64,000 nt of DNA. Origin: Sphingomonas cremea. Its GTDB lineage: Bacteria; Pseudomonadota; Alphaproteobacteria; Sphingomonadales; Sphingomonadaceae. Both the position numbers and the translations under genes were made by a program. The DNA lies in contig NZ_JAKFGM010000002.1 in the NCBI RefSeq assembly GCF_021502585.1, positions 248,001 through 312,000 on the forward strand, read 5' to 3'. The notes under the pieces are model-generated. The model saw only the letters and a program-made list of their open reading frames with translations, was not told the origin of the DNA and ran no database searches. Of the stretch, positions 10,224-19,144 are shown piece by piece. How positions within the stretch are numbered: the stretch's first letter is position 1; each line of letters opens with the position of its first letter.

Positions 10224-10484
10224 CTATTGAAATTCCAGTAATTCTGCCTGGAATGCTTGGCCGGTACCGTCGGTCAGCGAGACTGGCCTGCGTATCGCTT
10301 CCGGGGGCAGCCCGCGGGTATAGTCGCGCCCAAACCTAATGCCTGAAACAATGCGAACACTGGCGGTGGCCTGTGCAGTTACATTGCTCGACGGCGTGAA
10401 GGTTGAAGAGCCAGCGTGGGCAGGCAGTGCCGGATCCGTTCCCCACGAAACCGCGACTGCCAGTAGAAGTGCAGGGCCGATCAT
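10224..10484 (-). CDS. small secreted protein of unknown function
   Basis: 86 aa: a short hydrophobic signal-like N-terminus (MIGPALLLAVAVSWGTDPAL), then ATASVRIVSGIRFGRDYTRG and a C-terminal AELLEFQ. The ATASVRI stretch loosely echoes the start of the nearby DUF4402 proteins (ASANVRILKPLELRGIRNLD). It lies on the other side of tRNA-Leu from the pilus genes. The ribosome site is poor, and an upstream ATG at 10514 is possible. I do not recognise a characterised family. Confidence 0.5.
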   Translation of the reverse strand: MIGPALLLAVAVSWGTDPALPAHAGSSTFTPSSNVTAQATASVRIVSGIRFGRDYTRGLPPEAIRRPVSLTDGTGQAFQAELLEFQ

Positions 10485-10646
10485 GGGGGGGGCATAACCC
10501 AATCTGCATGACATGGTTACTAGCTTGTTTACCAATGTCCCGAATTGGGTCGGCCGTTGGCCGTTGCCAGCAAGTGTTCGCTTTGCTAGAGGCCGCGCCC
10601 TACCCAGGGCAGCGCCCCAATGCTGGTGCGCTGCCTTTTCACGAGT

Positions 10647-10733
10647 GCGGTCGTGGCGGAACTGGTAGACGCGCAACGTTGAGGTCGTTGTGGGCGAAAG
10701 CCCGTGGAAGTTCGAGTCTTCTCGACCGCACCA
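10647..10733 (+). tRNA. tRNA-Leu (anticodon GAG)
   Basis: The acceptor arms GCGGTCG (10647-10653) and CGACCGC (10723-10729) pair. The anticodon stem CAACG/CGTTG encloses the loop TTGAGGT, giving anticodon GAG. A long variable arm (GGGCGAAAGCCC) marks a class II tRNA. T arm GTTCGAGTC. CCA is encoded at 10731-10733. Confidence 0.95.
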
Positions 10734-10787
10734 TTTTTCTAATGAACAGAATGATTTGCCTTCGGGCATCTCGCACTTGCGAGACTG

Positions 10788-10808
10788 AAGTCGTCCCAGA
10801 CGACTTTT
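10788..10808 (+). terminator. intrinsic terminator after tRNA-Leu
   Basis: Inverted repeat AAGTCGT (10788-10794) and ACGACTT (10800-10806) followed by TTTT. It is oriented to end the tRNA-Leu transcript. It also sits just past the stop of the convergent usher gene and may act on both strands. Confidence 0.6.
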
Positions 10809-10810
10809 GG

Positions 10811-13552
10811 TTAACGCGGGTTCAGGGTTGGCCCGCCGGCCGGTTCGGCGATAGCAATTCGCGCTGCCTTCTGGATCCGGATGGCGCCAAGCCGAACGAC
10901 AGTCTTGGTCGCGCTGATTTCGACTGTCTTGGGGATGGAGGCATCGACTCCGGCGGCCTTCGCAGAGTCCGCCGTGAGGCGTAGGCGATAGGCTCCATAG
11001 GCAACCCGTTCGAACAGGAAGAATCCGTCATAGTCGCTGCGCGCGGTCGCGACCGCATGGCCACTGGCATCCAACAGCTCGACATCGAGCCCTTCGAAAC
11101 CTCGGCCGTCATCCTGGACGAGCATTCCTTCGATATCGCCGGCGCCGACCAGGCCAATTTCGAGCATTGCGGCAACGCCGGGGCGAGGCACGACCACCTG
11201 CAATGCCTTTCTTGGCGTCAACGATGGATCGGGTAGGCTGGAGGTGTCGATACCGACTGCGATCGGCTGATATGGCTGCAGACCGCCGACGCGAACGACG
11301 CCTAGCTTGTTGGTCGCAACATCGGAGACGCGCTGACCGGTAGTGATAATCGCTCCCTCTTCCCATGGCTCCGCCTGATCGCGCCTGCCGTTGTCGTTGA
11401 TGTCTCGATAGACACGCGCTTCGACGGTTCCGGTGGAAGCCAGTCGTTGGTTGCTGAGCTTGAAGCCCCCAGCAGCGGAATCGAGCGAGAAGTTCAGGTT
11501 GATCCCGGCTGCGAAGCTGCCATCGGTCCCGCCCTCGATCGACGCCGCCGCGGCGAGCGTACTGAAGCGCCGAATATATGAGACTCGCGCGCGACCGCGC
11601 TTGGCGGCCGCATCATAGGCAAGCACTCCTTCCCAATCGGCCCTGTCCGATGCCGACCAGTAGGCGCTGAGCTCGGCGCTTCGGAAACGATTATGGGGAC
11701 TGACTTCCCAAGCGGTACCGCCGCGCAATCGGACTTCGCCGATATGTCCCGTGCCGATCAGCCCGACCTCCAGCCGGTCCTGTTGCGGCGGATCGCTGCT
11801 GCCCAGCCAGCGTTGCCAGTTGACCAGCGTCGACAGGTTGAAGCCGTTGAAATTAGTCGACAATCGACTTGATGCATTGAGGGTTTTGTTATCTTGGCCG
11901 CGGTCGACCAGGCGTACGTCGCCATGTGCGGCAAGGCTGCGATGGCCGATCTTAAGCGGGGCGTCGACGGATAGCCGGGCCTCGCGATAGCGCTTCTCCT
12001 TCTCCCCGTTGATGACAAAGTCGTTGGCCAGAAGCGCTTCGGCGCTGAAATTGACCGAGCCCATTTGCGCGACAGCCTGCGCCCGCGCCGCAATCCCGCC
12101 ATTGCTATCGCGTGCAAGCGCCGTCTCGACCAAGGCCGAGCCGATCGAGCGGCGCACTGAGCCCTCGATGAATGTCATTTTCTCGTTGTCTGCCAGCAAC
12201 ATGGCAGCAAGCACCCCAATCGAGGTGCGCTTGTCTAGGCCATGTTCTATCTGGACCGCCGCCTGCAGGTCAGGTCTGGTGAAGTCCGCTGGTTCACTGT
12301 CGATCGGCGGGCCTCCGCCATCATCGCGGCCGACGAAATCGCTTAAAAGATTGCGGCCCGGCTGGCTTATTCCTGCCCAATACCAGGTCTTGCCCGCCGG
12401 AACCTGGCTTTGGCCGATATTGATCGATTCCAGCCGGCTTCGCTGCTGGCCCTGTGGTCCATAGAGAATAACTTCGAACCGATTGTCGCCGTAGACCAAC
12501 GGAACGTCTGCGAAGACATAGCGCTGTGACCCGTCCGATTGGCTAAATGCAAGTAATTCTCCGTTGCGATAGAGCTCCGCGTCCCAACCGGCGGGCAGAT
12601 CACCTTCGAACCGGGTGCGGTCGAAAGCGACAGGGTTGAACAAGGGCCGGTTGGTAACTTCCAGCCCACGTCCGGTGGCTCCCGGAATGAGCCGGCTCGA
12701 CACGCCAGACACATCGCCGACCGCGAAATGGGTAGCATCGAGCGGGCCAAGAAGGCCGCCGTCGGGATCCGAGCGATAAGCGCGAAATCTGAGCGATTGC
12801 GGACGTCCGTTTTCGTCAGTCGACAACATGCTGTCATAGGACAGTCGCGCGATTTCCCCGGCAGCAACAACCGAGGCATGGCGATCGACCTGCATCCCGG
12901 TCGAGGCTTGATAAGTCACGCCTGCATTCACGATGAAATCCAGCGCTGGGGCGCGCCACAGTCGATAGGGCAGCCGGACCTTGGGCAGGCTTTCGATCGG
13001 CATCGCTGCCGGCCGAATCCGCGCCGCGCGCTCCTCACGCTCTCGGGCGAGTTCGACCGGCAGCTTGGCTTCGGATTCGAGCAACAATACGGACCCGGAG
13101 GTGATTGGCTTGACCCCCAGTTTGAACCAGCGGCCAAGTGCGGCGGTCTCTACGCACCAGCCTTCGGGCGTTTCGCGGATCGTTCCTTCGGCAAGTCTTT
13201 CCAGTTGGTCACCGTAACGAGCGGTGCCTGCCGCCTGGTCGATTTCAATCCGATGATTCTCGCGGAACGCCCATCCGGAAGCCCGCTTGGCCTGCAGGTC
13301 GATCTTCATCGGCAGATCCAGCGTCGTCAGGAAATCCCCGAAAATTACGCAGGTGCCTTCAGGAATCTGATATGCGCGTACGCCATCGCCGAGGCGCAGC
13401 TGCCGGATGTTGACGTCGAGCAGGAACTGCTCCTCGGGATCGGCCGTCCAGGCCGGACCGACCGGACTTGCGGCCCACGCGGCTGCCGCGCCCGCCGCAG
13501 CGAGAGCGGCGCAGGTGAAAACCCTGCGCAACCAGCGGGTTGGCCGCCGCAT
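10811..13552 (-). CDS. outer-membrane usher-like protein of a chaperone-usher pilus
   Basis: 913 aa with a signal peptide (RVFTCAALAAAGAAAAWAAS). The N-terminal domain resembles the alternative (CS1/alpha-fimbrial) ushers (FLLDVNIRQLRLGDGVRAYQ). A segment reading FEGDLPAGWDAELYRNGELL then FADVPLVYGDNRFEVILYGP looks like the usher plug/beta-barrel region. The C-terminal third contains SdrD-B/carboxypeptidase-regulatory-like folds (VEARVYRDINDNGRRDQAEP; YDGFFLFERVAYGAYRLRL). It would secrete and assemble the DUF4402 subunits made upstream. It follows the PapD-like chaperone by 30 bp in the same direction. Confidence 0.75.
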   Translation of the reverse strand: MRRPTRWLRRVFTCAALAAAGAAAAWAASPVGPAWTADPEEQFLLDVNIRQLRLGDGVRAYQIPEGTCVIFGDFLTTLDLPMKIDLQAKRASGWAFRENHRIEIDQAAGTARYGDQLERLAEGTIRETPEGWCVETAALGRWFKLGVKPITSGSVLLLESEAKLPVELAREREERAARIRPAAMPIESLPKVRLPYRLWRAPALDFIVNAGVTYQASTGMQVDRHASVVAAGEIARLSYDSMLSTDENGRPQSLRFRAYRSDPDGGLLGPLDATHFAVGDVSGVSSRLIPGATGRGLEVTNRPLFNPVAFDRTRFEGDLPAGWDAELYRNGELLAFSQSDGSQRYVFADVPLVYGDNRFEVILYGPQGQQRSRLESINIGQSQVPAGKTWYWAGISQPGRNLLSDFVGRDDGGGPPIDSEPADFTRPDLQAAVQIEHGLDKRTSIGVLAAMLLADNEKMTFIEGSVRRSIGSALVETALARDSNGGIAARAQAVAQMGSVNFSAEALLANDFVINGEKEKRYREARLSVDAPLKIGHRSLAAHGDVRLVDRGQDNKTLNASSRLSTNFNGFNLSTLVNWQRWLGSSDPPQQDRLEVGLIGTGHIGEVRLRGGTAWEVSPHNRFRSAELSAYWSASDRADWEGVLAYDAAAKRGRARVSYIRRFSTLAAAASIEGGTDGSFAAGINLNFSLDSAAGGFKLSNQRLASTGTVEARVYRDINDNGRRDQAEPWEEGAIITTGQRVSDVATNKLGVVRVGGLQPYQPIAVGIDTSSLPDPSLTPRKALQVVVPRPGVAAMLEIGLVGAGDIEGMLVQDDGRGFEGLDVELLDASGHAVATARSDYDGFFLFERVAYGAYRLRLTADSAKAAGVDASIPKTVEISATKTVVRLGAIRIQKAARIAIAEPAGGPTLNPR

Positions 13553-13582
13553 CGGAAAGTCCCGCTCGCCTTCCAGCCGGTC

Positions 13583-14407
13583 TTAGCGCAGCACCGCAGT
13601 GGTTTCGGCGATGGTCACCGGGCCGGTATCGGTCGGTTCGACATATTGGACGGTCACCTGGCCCGACGCCTGAGCGGCGTGGGCCGGATCGATGGCGATC
13701 GTCACGGATCGCTGACCGACCTCTGTATAGACGGCGACCCCGCGGACGAGGGCAATCGGGTCCGATACGCCGGCCTTGAGGACGCGGACCTCGCCAAAAG
13801 TCGAGCGATCGCCCGAACGGCTGATGTCGAGAGCAATGGCCGGCTTTCCATCCTCTGTGACTTTGCGAACGTTGGAGATCGCGGCCTTCGCTTCGAGGTT
13901 ACCGAGGCGGACGATGACCGGGATGGTGACGCCGTAGATTGGGATGAGCCTGAAGGCGATCCCCTCGACTTTCTGCGGCGAAGCCACAGGTTCAGGTGGC
14001 GGGACGGCGCGGAACAGCAAATGAACTCGATATTCGCCATCTGCCAGTCCCTCGGGGGCACGCGCCGAAAGGCGGATAGACTGTGGCTGGTTGGGCGGAA
14101 GTGTCACTCGGCGGGGCGCAAAGAGGACCATTTCCTGCGCAGCCTGCTCCTTGGCGTTGGGCGTTTCGACGTCGATCAGCTTCCCATCGGGACCCATCCG
14201 GCGGAATTCGGCCGAGATCCGATAGGTGGCGACCTCGCTTCCGATATTGTTCAGGACCACTTCAGTCCCGCGGCGACCGTCCAGAACCACGCGTGTTGGA
14301 GCGACGAGCAAGTCGCCGCCGCCTGCCTGGGCTGGCGGCGCGGCGAAGATCAGCGCAGGCGCAACTAGCGCGATCCTAGCAAAGCGGCCGAGTGCGAAAC
14401 GAGCCAT
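13583..14407 (-). CDS. PapD-like periplasmic pilus chaperone
   Basis: 274 aa with a signal peptide (ARIALVAPALIFAAPPAQAG). The Ig-like fold starts DLLVAPTRVVLDGRRGTEVV and NNIGSEVATYRISAEFRRMG, typical of fimbrial chaperones. It continues to LPPNQPQSIRLSARAPEGLA, which resembles the G1 region, and a second domain with IPIYGVTIPVIVRLG. It should fold and deliver DUF4402 subunits to the adjacent usher. Preceded by a terminator hairpin that partly uncouples it from the pilin gene. Confidence 0.82.
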   Translation of the reverse strand: MARFALGRFARIALVAPALIFAAPPAQAGGGDLLVAPTRVVLDGRRGTEVVLNNIGSEVATYRISAEFRRMGPDGKLIDVETPNAKEQAAQEMVLFAPRRVTLPPNQPQSIRLSARAPEGLADGEYRVHLLFRAVPPPEPVASPQKVEGIAFRLIPIYGVTIPVIVRLGNLEAKAAISNVRKVTEDGKPAIALDISRSGDRSTFGEVRVLKAGVSDPIALVRGVAVYTEVGQRSVTIAIDPAHAAQASGQVTVQYVEPTDTGPVTIAETTAVLR

Positions 14408-14489
14408 GAAACTTCCTCCAAAACGGTTGGGAGGAGAATGGCTCCAAAATGGTTATTATTCGGCTAACCATCTGCAGAAACCGATGATG

Positions 14490-14525
14490 AAAAAAGGGGG
14501 CCGTCGAACTTGTCGAAGGCCCCCT
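14490..14525 (-). terminator. intrinsic terminator between pilin-like gene and chaperone gene
   Basis: Inverted repeat AGGGGGCC (14495-14502) / GGCCCCCT (14518-14525). Read leftward it is followed by at least six T residues. It ends most transcripts of the DUF4402 gene at 14562-15071 before the chaperone gene. Confidence 0.75.
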
Positions 14526-14561
14526 CTTCCCTACCCGGCGTGCCGGGCGGTCTGGTCCGTC

Positions 14562-15071
14562 TTATTGATAATCGACGGTGACGTTCATCACGCCCGTATA
14601 GAGTCCCTCAGGTGTCGCGGCCGTAAGGCCGATCGAGCCGCCAACATTGAAGTTGTCGCCAGGAGCGCCCGAGCTGGTCAAGGTGACCGTCGCCGGTGCA
14701 TTAGGCGTAAACAGCAGGTTGGTGGTGCCGTTGCTGAGGTTTGACGCAACCGCGCTGATGGTCACGACGGCATTGTTCGAGCCGCGCACGTTGTACTGGC
14801 CCGAAGCAACGGTGCCCGAGCAGGTCAGCTGGCCTCCGCTTCCGCAGGTCAGGACGCCGGCCTGGGTGATCGAAACGGTGTCGGTGCCGACAACTGCGCC
14901 AACGACGATCGTACCGAAGTCGAGGTTGCGGATACCGCGAAGCTCGAGCGGCTTCAGGATGCGGACATTGGCCGACGCAGTCGGGCTAGCGGATACCGGA
15001 GCGGCTACGGCCGGTGTCGCAACGACAGTGACAGCAGCGGCGAGCGCCGCCAGGCGAATGAGTTTAGTCAT
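14562..15071 (-). CDS. DUF4402 pilin-like secreted protein
   Basis: 169 aa. Start at ATG 15071 (MTKLIRLAALAAAVTVVATP) with GGGGA about 8 bases upstream; a signal peptide ends near AVA-AP. The DUF4402 body is Gly/Ser/Thr/Asn-rich: ANVRILKPLELRGIRNLDFG, two Cys (LTCGSGGQLTCSG) likely forming a disulfide, and C-terminal GVMNVTVDYQ, which could act as a donor-type strand. Probably the major subunit of the local chaperone-usher fibre. Strong terminator downstream and a long upstream region suggest high independent expression. Confidence 0.83.
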   Translation of the reverse strand: MTKLIRLAALAAAVTVVATPAVAAPVSASPTASANVRILKPLELRGIRNLDFGTIVVGAVVGTDTVSITQAGVLTCGSGGQLTCSGTVASGQYNVRGSNNAVVTISAVASNLSNGTTNLLFTPNAPATVTLTSSGAPGDNFNVGGSIGLTAATPEGLYTGVMNVTVDYQ

Positions 15072-15232
15072 GATAAGATTCCCCACTAGTTCCGAGCATG
15101 GCGGCTGGCCGAACGATTAAGCCGTCCACCCGTGGGTCCCTCATTAACCTTGCCTGCTTACAGCTTTGCTCAATGATATGGTTATCGGACGATTAAGCTT
15201 TCCTTCGCAACGGACCAAGTTGCGTGAGGCAG
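15072..15232. promoter_or_regulatory. upstream region of DUF4402 pilin gene with 13-bp direct repeat
   Basis: A 161 bp non-coding stretch. CGAACGATTAAGC at 15110-15122 recurs as CGGACGATTAAGC at 15186-15198 (12 of 13 identical, same orientation, 76 bp apart). Both lie upstream of the leftward pilin-like gene and could be regulator sites. No sigma factor motif is convincing. Confidence 0.4.
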
Positions 15233-15766
15233 CTAGAGATAGTCGACGTCGATCGGTATTTCGCCACGAAACAGGCCATCGACATCGCCCGAAACCCTCA
15301 AGACTCCTCCGAATCGGAAGCTTAGGCGCCCATTGCCGTCGAGTCTCGGCATTGGCGGGAGGTTGGACTTGATTGATTCGAGGCGGATCGTCCCGCCAGC
15401 AAGTCCGAACAATTCGACCCGGCTGGGCAGATCGATCCGAACCAGGCGCCCCGGCTCACCGCGGATAACCACCTCGCCAACCATCGCCCGGGCGCCAATC
15501 GCGGCGACCGATCCACCAACGCTCTGGGAACCGTCCGGAGCAAGCTCGAAACTGCCATCGCCCGAGCCCAATTGGATCAGCTTGTCGAAATCGAGGCTGG
15601 TTTCGACGTCCAGCCGGACCGGCACGGCTGGCTTGCTGGCAACAACGGCATCCCCCGGCGCGCACAGGCGACAAGGTGCAGTCACGTCCTGCGGCCAGGC
15701 AGGCGCTGTGAGGCCCGTGGAGCCAGCCAGCACCATGGCAACAAGGACAGAGGTCCGGCCCATCAT
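15233..15766 (-). CDS. second DUF4402-type secreted protein (possible minor pilin)
   Basis: 177 aa. Signal-like N-terminus (VLVAMVLAGSTGLTAPAWPQ), then a paired Cys (APCRLCAPG), a core with LDFDKLIQLGSGDGSFELAP, and a C-terminal IPIDVDYL that parallels the VTVDYQ end of the major DUF4402 protein. Less Ser/Thr-rich than its neighbour. Likely a minor or tip subunit of the same fibre; that role is inference. Start could be either of two adjacent ATG codons. Confidence 0.7.
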   Translation of the reverse strand: MMGRTSVLVAMVLAGSTGLTAPAWPQDVTAPCRLCAPGDAVVASKPAVPVRLDVETSLDFDKLIQLGSGDGSFELAPDGSQSVGGSVAAIGARAMVGEVVIRGEPGRLVRIDLPSRVELFGLAGGTIRLESIKSNLPPMPRLDGNGRLSFRFGGVLRVSGDVDGLFRGEIPIDVDYL

Positions 15767-15903
15767 TACACGACGCTAGGCGAGCAGCGTTGAAACAAGG
15801 TTAACGGTGGCTTCATCCTCCATTCTGGAGAAAGCGCTGATCTGGGCACCGGTCGAACCGGCGCTTGTCGGAAGTGGCGCAAGCCAATAGGAACCTATCG
15901 CCA

Positions 15904-17991
15904 ATGGCCCGCTCCAATCCGTCCCGCGCCAAGGGAATCTTCGTCTCGGTCCTGAAATGGGCTCTCGCTATCGGCTTTCTCGGGCTGGTCAGCCTGGGCG
16001 TTGCCGTCGCGGTGGCGATGACCCAGCTACCTGACTACCAGCAATTGAGCCGGCGCTCCGACCTAGGCCAAATGGTTCGCGTGCGGGCTGCCGACGGGAC
16101 CTTGCTCGTTTCGCTTGGCCCAAGCTTTGGCCGATGGCTGAACTATGACGAAATCCCTCCGACGATGCGGAGCGCGATGATCGCGGTGGAGGACAAGCGT
16201 TTTCGCAGCCATATTGGTGTCGATCCAATCGGCGTCGCCCGATCATTCAAGGTTCGGATCCAGTCGGGCAGTTGGAAGCAGGGTGGCTCCACCATTACGC
16301 AGCAGCTGGCGCGCAACATATTCCTGACCAACAGCCGGACTTTCGGCCGGAAGGTCAAGGAAGCGATCCTTGCGCTGGCGCTGGAACGAAAATTCTCAAA
16401 GAACCAAATTCTCGAACTCTATCTCAACCGTGTCTATTTCGGCGGCGGCGCTTACGGCATCGACGCCGCCAGCCGCACCTTCTTTGGCCATGGCGCCGAG
16501 CGGCTGAGCCTGGGCGAAGCGGCGATTATCGCCGGGCTGGTAAAGGCGCCCTCCAACTATTCGCCCACTGCCGATGTCGAAGCTGCGCGCGGGCGCGCCG
16601 GCGTGGTGCTGAATTCTATGGTCGAAAACGGTTTCCTTCCGGCCTCCGCGGCGGTCGGAGTGGATCCCGCCGAGATCAAAGTCCAGCCGGCAGCCAAGCA
16701 GAACAGCGTTCGCTATTTCACCGACTGGGCATTGCCGCAGCTCGACACGCTGATCGACGAAACCAGCGATCCAATTGATGTCTGGACCACTCTTGATCCC
16801 GGCATGCAGTCGGCAGCCGATCGGGCAATCAACGGCTATACTCCGCCGGGTGCACAGGGAGCGCTGGTAGCGATCGACCGCGACGGTGCGGTCAGGGCAA
16901 TGGTCGGCGGTCGCGACTATGTCGATTCCATCTACAATCGCGCCACCCAGGCGGAGCGGCAACCAGGATCGGCGTTCAAATTGTTCGTTTATCTGGCCGC
17001 GCTCGAATCCGGAATGAAACCCGATGACACAATTGTCGACGAGCCCGTCACGATTGACGGCTGGACCCCTCGCAACTCCACCCGCACCTACGTCGGGCAG
17101 GTTACCCTGCGAGAGGCGTTTTCACGGTCGATCAATACCATCAGTGCCAAGATAGGAGATGCGCTCGGCTTCGGCACTATCGCCGACATGGCCCGGCGAT
17201 TCGGCATTTCCGGCCGCATTTCGACCTTCCCATCGATGGTGCTCGGAACCAGCGACGTTCGGTTGATAGACATGACCCGTGCCTTTGCCGCCGTTCAGAA
17301 CCGCGGCGTCAGTGTCATGCCTTACGCCATCCGCAAGGTGGTTACCGCCGATGGACGCCTGCTTTACCAGCACCAGGCAAATGAGGAGCGCGTCCTAGTC
17401 GCGCCATGGGTGGCTGCCGGGATGACCGACATGCTGCAATCTGCCGTTCTTTCCGGCACCGGGCGGGCGGCTCAAATCGGCCGGCCAGTTGCCGGGAAGA
17501 CAGGCACCACCACATCAAACAAGGACGGCTGGTTCATCGGCTTTTCGAGCGGCTTGACCACGGGCGTTTGGATGGGTCGCGACGATGCGCGCCCAGTTGG
17601 CGGCCTGCAGGGCGGTGCGGCGCCAGCCCGCGCCTTCGCGGACTTTATGAAGGTTGCGGTTGCGAAACGGCCGGTCGAGCAATTCGAGACCAAGGCGCCG
17701 ATGCCCGACTGGCAACTCGAGCCTGACGAGGAGGCTTGGGGAATGAATTATGTGGATTCAGCGCCGCTGGTCGATGCTGACGGCAACCCGATAGGGCGCC
17801 AGCCTGCCAATCCGCTGGCGCCGGAAGCTCAACCTCAACCTACGCAAGGCGGAAGTCAGGTCGATCAACAGTGGCTGGACGAGGTACTGCGGCGCAACCC
17901 GCAGAACCGCCCGCAACCGGCCCCCCGCAATCCGCCGCCAGAACAGCAGCCGTTAGAGCCCGCGCCCGATCCGCTTCAGCCGCGGCCCTAA
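15904..17991 (+). CDS. class A penicillin-binding protein 1A family (bifunctional)
   Basis: 695 aa from ATG 15904; a TTG 39 bases upstream is an alternative start. Membrane anchor at about 10-35. GT51 glycosyltransferase: catalytic Glu96 in AMIAVEDKRFRSHIGVD, then GGSTITQQLARNIFL. Transpeptidase: Ser356 in GSAFK, SIN from Ser409, and KTG from Lys532. The Pro/Gln-rich C-terminal tail is low complexity. It polymerises and cross-links peptidoglycan at the inner membrane. The end overlaps the convergent metallopeptidase gene by 39 bp. Confidence 0.92.
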   Translation: MARSNPSRAKGIFVSVLKWALAIGFLGLVSLGVAVAVAMTQLPDYQQLSRRSDLGQMVRVRAADGTLLVSLGPSFGRWLNYDEIPPTMRSAMIAVEDKRFRSHIGVDPIGVARSFKVRIQSGSWKQGGSTITQQLARNIFLTNSRTFGRKVKEAILALALERKFSKNQILELYLNRVYFGGGAYGIDAASRTFFGHGAERLSLGEAAIIAGLVKAPSNYSPTADVEAARGRAGVVLNSMVENGFLPASAAVGVDPAEIKVQPAAKQNSVRYFTDWALPQLDTLIDETSDPIDVWTTLDPGMQSAADRAINGYTPPGAQGALVAIDRDGAVRAMVGGRDYVDSIYNRATQAERQPGSAFKLFVYLAALESGMKPDDTIVDEPVTIDGWTPRNSTRTYVGQVTLREAFSRSINTISAKIGDALGFGTIADMARRFGISGRISTFPSMVLGTSDVRLIDMTRAFAAVQNRGVSVMPYAIRKVVTADGRLLYQHQANEERVLVAPWVAAGMTDMLQSAVLSGTGRAAQIGRPVAGKTGTTTSNKDGWFIGFSSGLTTGVWMGRDDARPVGGLQGGAAPARAFADFMKVAVAKRPVEQFETKAPMPDWQLEPDEEAWGMNYVDSAPLVDADGNPIGRQPANPLAPEAQPQPTQGGSQVDQQWLDEVLRRNPQNRPQPAPRNPPPEQQPLEPAPDPLQPRP

Positions 17992-18690
17992 CGCTCGCAA
18001 TTCGGCCCGAGCGGCGGCGACGTCGCCATCATAAAGCTCCGCCTCCAGCCGGCGGAACGCGGGGCCATGATCCATATGCCGGCGATGTGCCACTTCATGG
18101 GCCACGACCCACCGCAGCAAGCGCGGCGTGGCGAGAATAAGTCGCCAGCTGTAGCGGATCGCGCCACTAGCCGAGCAGCTTCCCCATCGGCTGGACGCAT
18201 CCCCAACGGCCACGGATCGGATGCTGACCCCGGCGCGCGCCGCGACATTGGCCGTCTCGGCGCTTAGCCGAGCCAAAGCTTCGATTCGAAGAAAGCGCTC
18301 GATACGTAACGCAAAGCTGGCTTCTGGACCGCCAGAGCTCAACTGATTGCCCTCCAGACGCGGCGCTCGTGGCAGTCCCTCTTCCCAGTGCAGCCGAATT
18401 TCTCGGCCTTCGAACAATATTGTGGCGCCGGCGCGAAACGGCTCTCCAGGTCTGAGCTGAGCCAGCTGCGCATCGACCCATTCCTCTTGGCCGCGCGCCC
18501 ATTCGAGTACAATGTGACGACTCAATTTCCGGGGGTAAGTCAGGGTCAATCGCTCGCGGACCTCGTCGAGCCGAAGCCGCATTGCCCGGGCCTTGGGGTG
18601 AGGCCGAAGCTCGACCGGCCAGGCAAGGCCAGCGAGGCTCAATGGTTCAGAGCGGGCGGTCAACCAAGTGCCATTCGAGCTCGCCTGCAT
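17953..18690 (-). CDS. YgjP-like DUF45 metallopeptidase
   Basis: About 245 aa. The zinc site is HEVAH in RLLRWVVAHEVAHRRHMDHG, with the third ligand likely the His a few residues on. Upstream is SSRWGSCSASGAIRYSWRLI, the second hallmark of the YgjP/SprT-like DUF45 family. The substrate is unknown. The start is uncertain: the ATG at 18690 overlaps the upstream YcgN-like gene by 44 bp, and TTG codons at 18663 or 18642 are possible. Homology begins near LAWPVELRPHPKARAMRLRL. Confidence 0.78.
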   Translation of the reverse strand: MQASSNGTWLTARSEPLSLAGLAWPVELRPHPKARAMRLRLDEVRERLTLTYPRKLSRHIVLEWARGQEEWVDAQLAQLRPGEPFRAGATILFEGREIRLHWEEGLPRAPRLEGNQLSSGGPEASFALRIERFLRIEALARLSAETANVAARAGVSIRSVAVGDASSRWGSCSASGAIRYSWRLILATPRLLRWVVAHEVAHRRHMDHGPAFRRLEAELYDGDVAAARAELRALGPRLKRIGRGL

Positions 18691-19084
18691 CGACTTCGCT
18701 GACCGTCCAGCCCCGGGTCGACTGGCCAGCTTCATGCACCGTCTCACGGCTGCCTGAAATGAGATAGTGCCAGTCGGGGAGCGGCTTGCCTTCCCAGCGG
18801 AGGCGATAGGCACAGGTCGTGGGCAGCCATTCCAACTCATCCAGCTTGTTTCGATCGAGCTTTACGCAGTCATGAACCAACTTCTTGCGGTGCGCATAGT
18901 CGGTGCATTGGCCAGCGCGGCGATCGAGCAGCTTGCAGGCCACATTGGTCGGGAATAGCTCGCCGGTTTCATCATCCTCCAGCTTGTGCAGGCAGCAACG
19001 CCCACAGCCATCGCACAGAGCTTCCCACTCGCCACGGTCGAGCGACGACAAAGGCTTTTCCCAAAATGCTTTTGCGCTATTCAT
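18647..19084 (-). CDS. YcgN/UPF0260 family cysteine-cluster protein
   Basis: 145 aa, close to the family norm. It starts MNSAKAFWEKPLSSLDRGEW. The cysteine cluster CDGCGRCC lies at 24-31, with further Cys in VACKLLDRRAGQCTDYAHR and LPTTCAYRL, consistent with iron-sulfur or zinc binding (CxxCxxCC family). Function unknown. The in-frame region upstream of ATG 19084 is not conserved-looking and was excluded. Confidence 0.85.
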   Translation of the reverse strand: MNSAKAFWEKPLSSLDRGEWEALCDGCGRCCLHKLEDDETGELFPTNVACKLLDRRAGQCTDYAHRKKLVHDCVKLDRNKLDELEWLPTTCAYRLRWEGKPLPDWHYLISGSRETVHEAGQSTRGWTVSEVDAGELEWHLVDRPL

Positions 19085-19144
19085 GTTGAACTCAGCCTTG
19101 GTCCGCCAAGGCGGCCAGATCAAGGCATGCTTCCTGGGGATTAG

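Noticed and set aside
12728-14368. 546-codon rightward open frame across the usher and chaperone genes
   Set aside because: It is antisense to two well-supported genes and spans their boundary; the translation is low-quality and Arg/Gly-rich. High GC makes such frames common.
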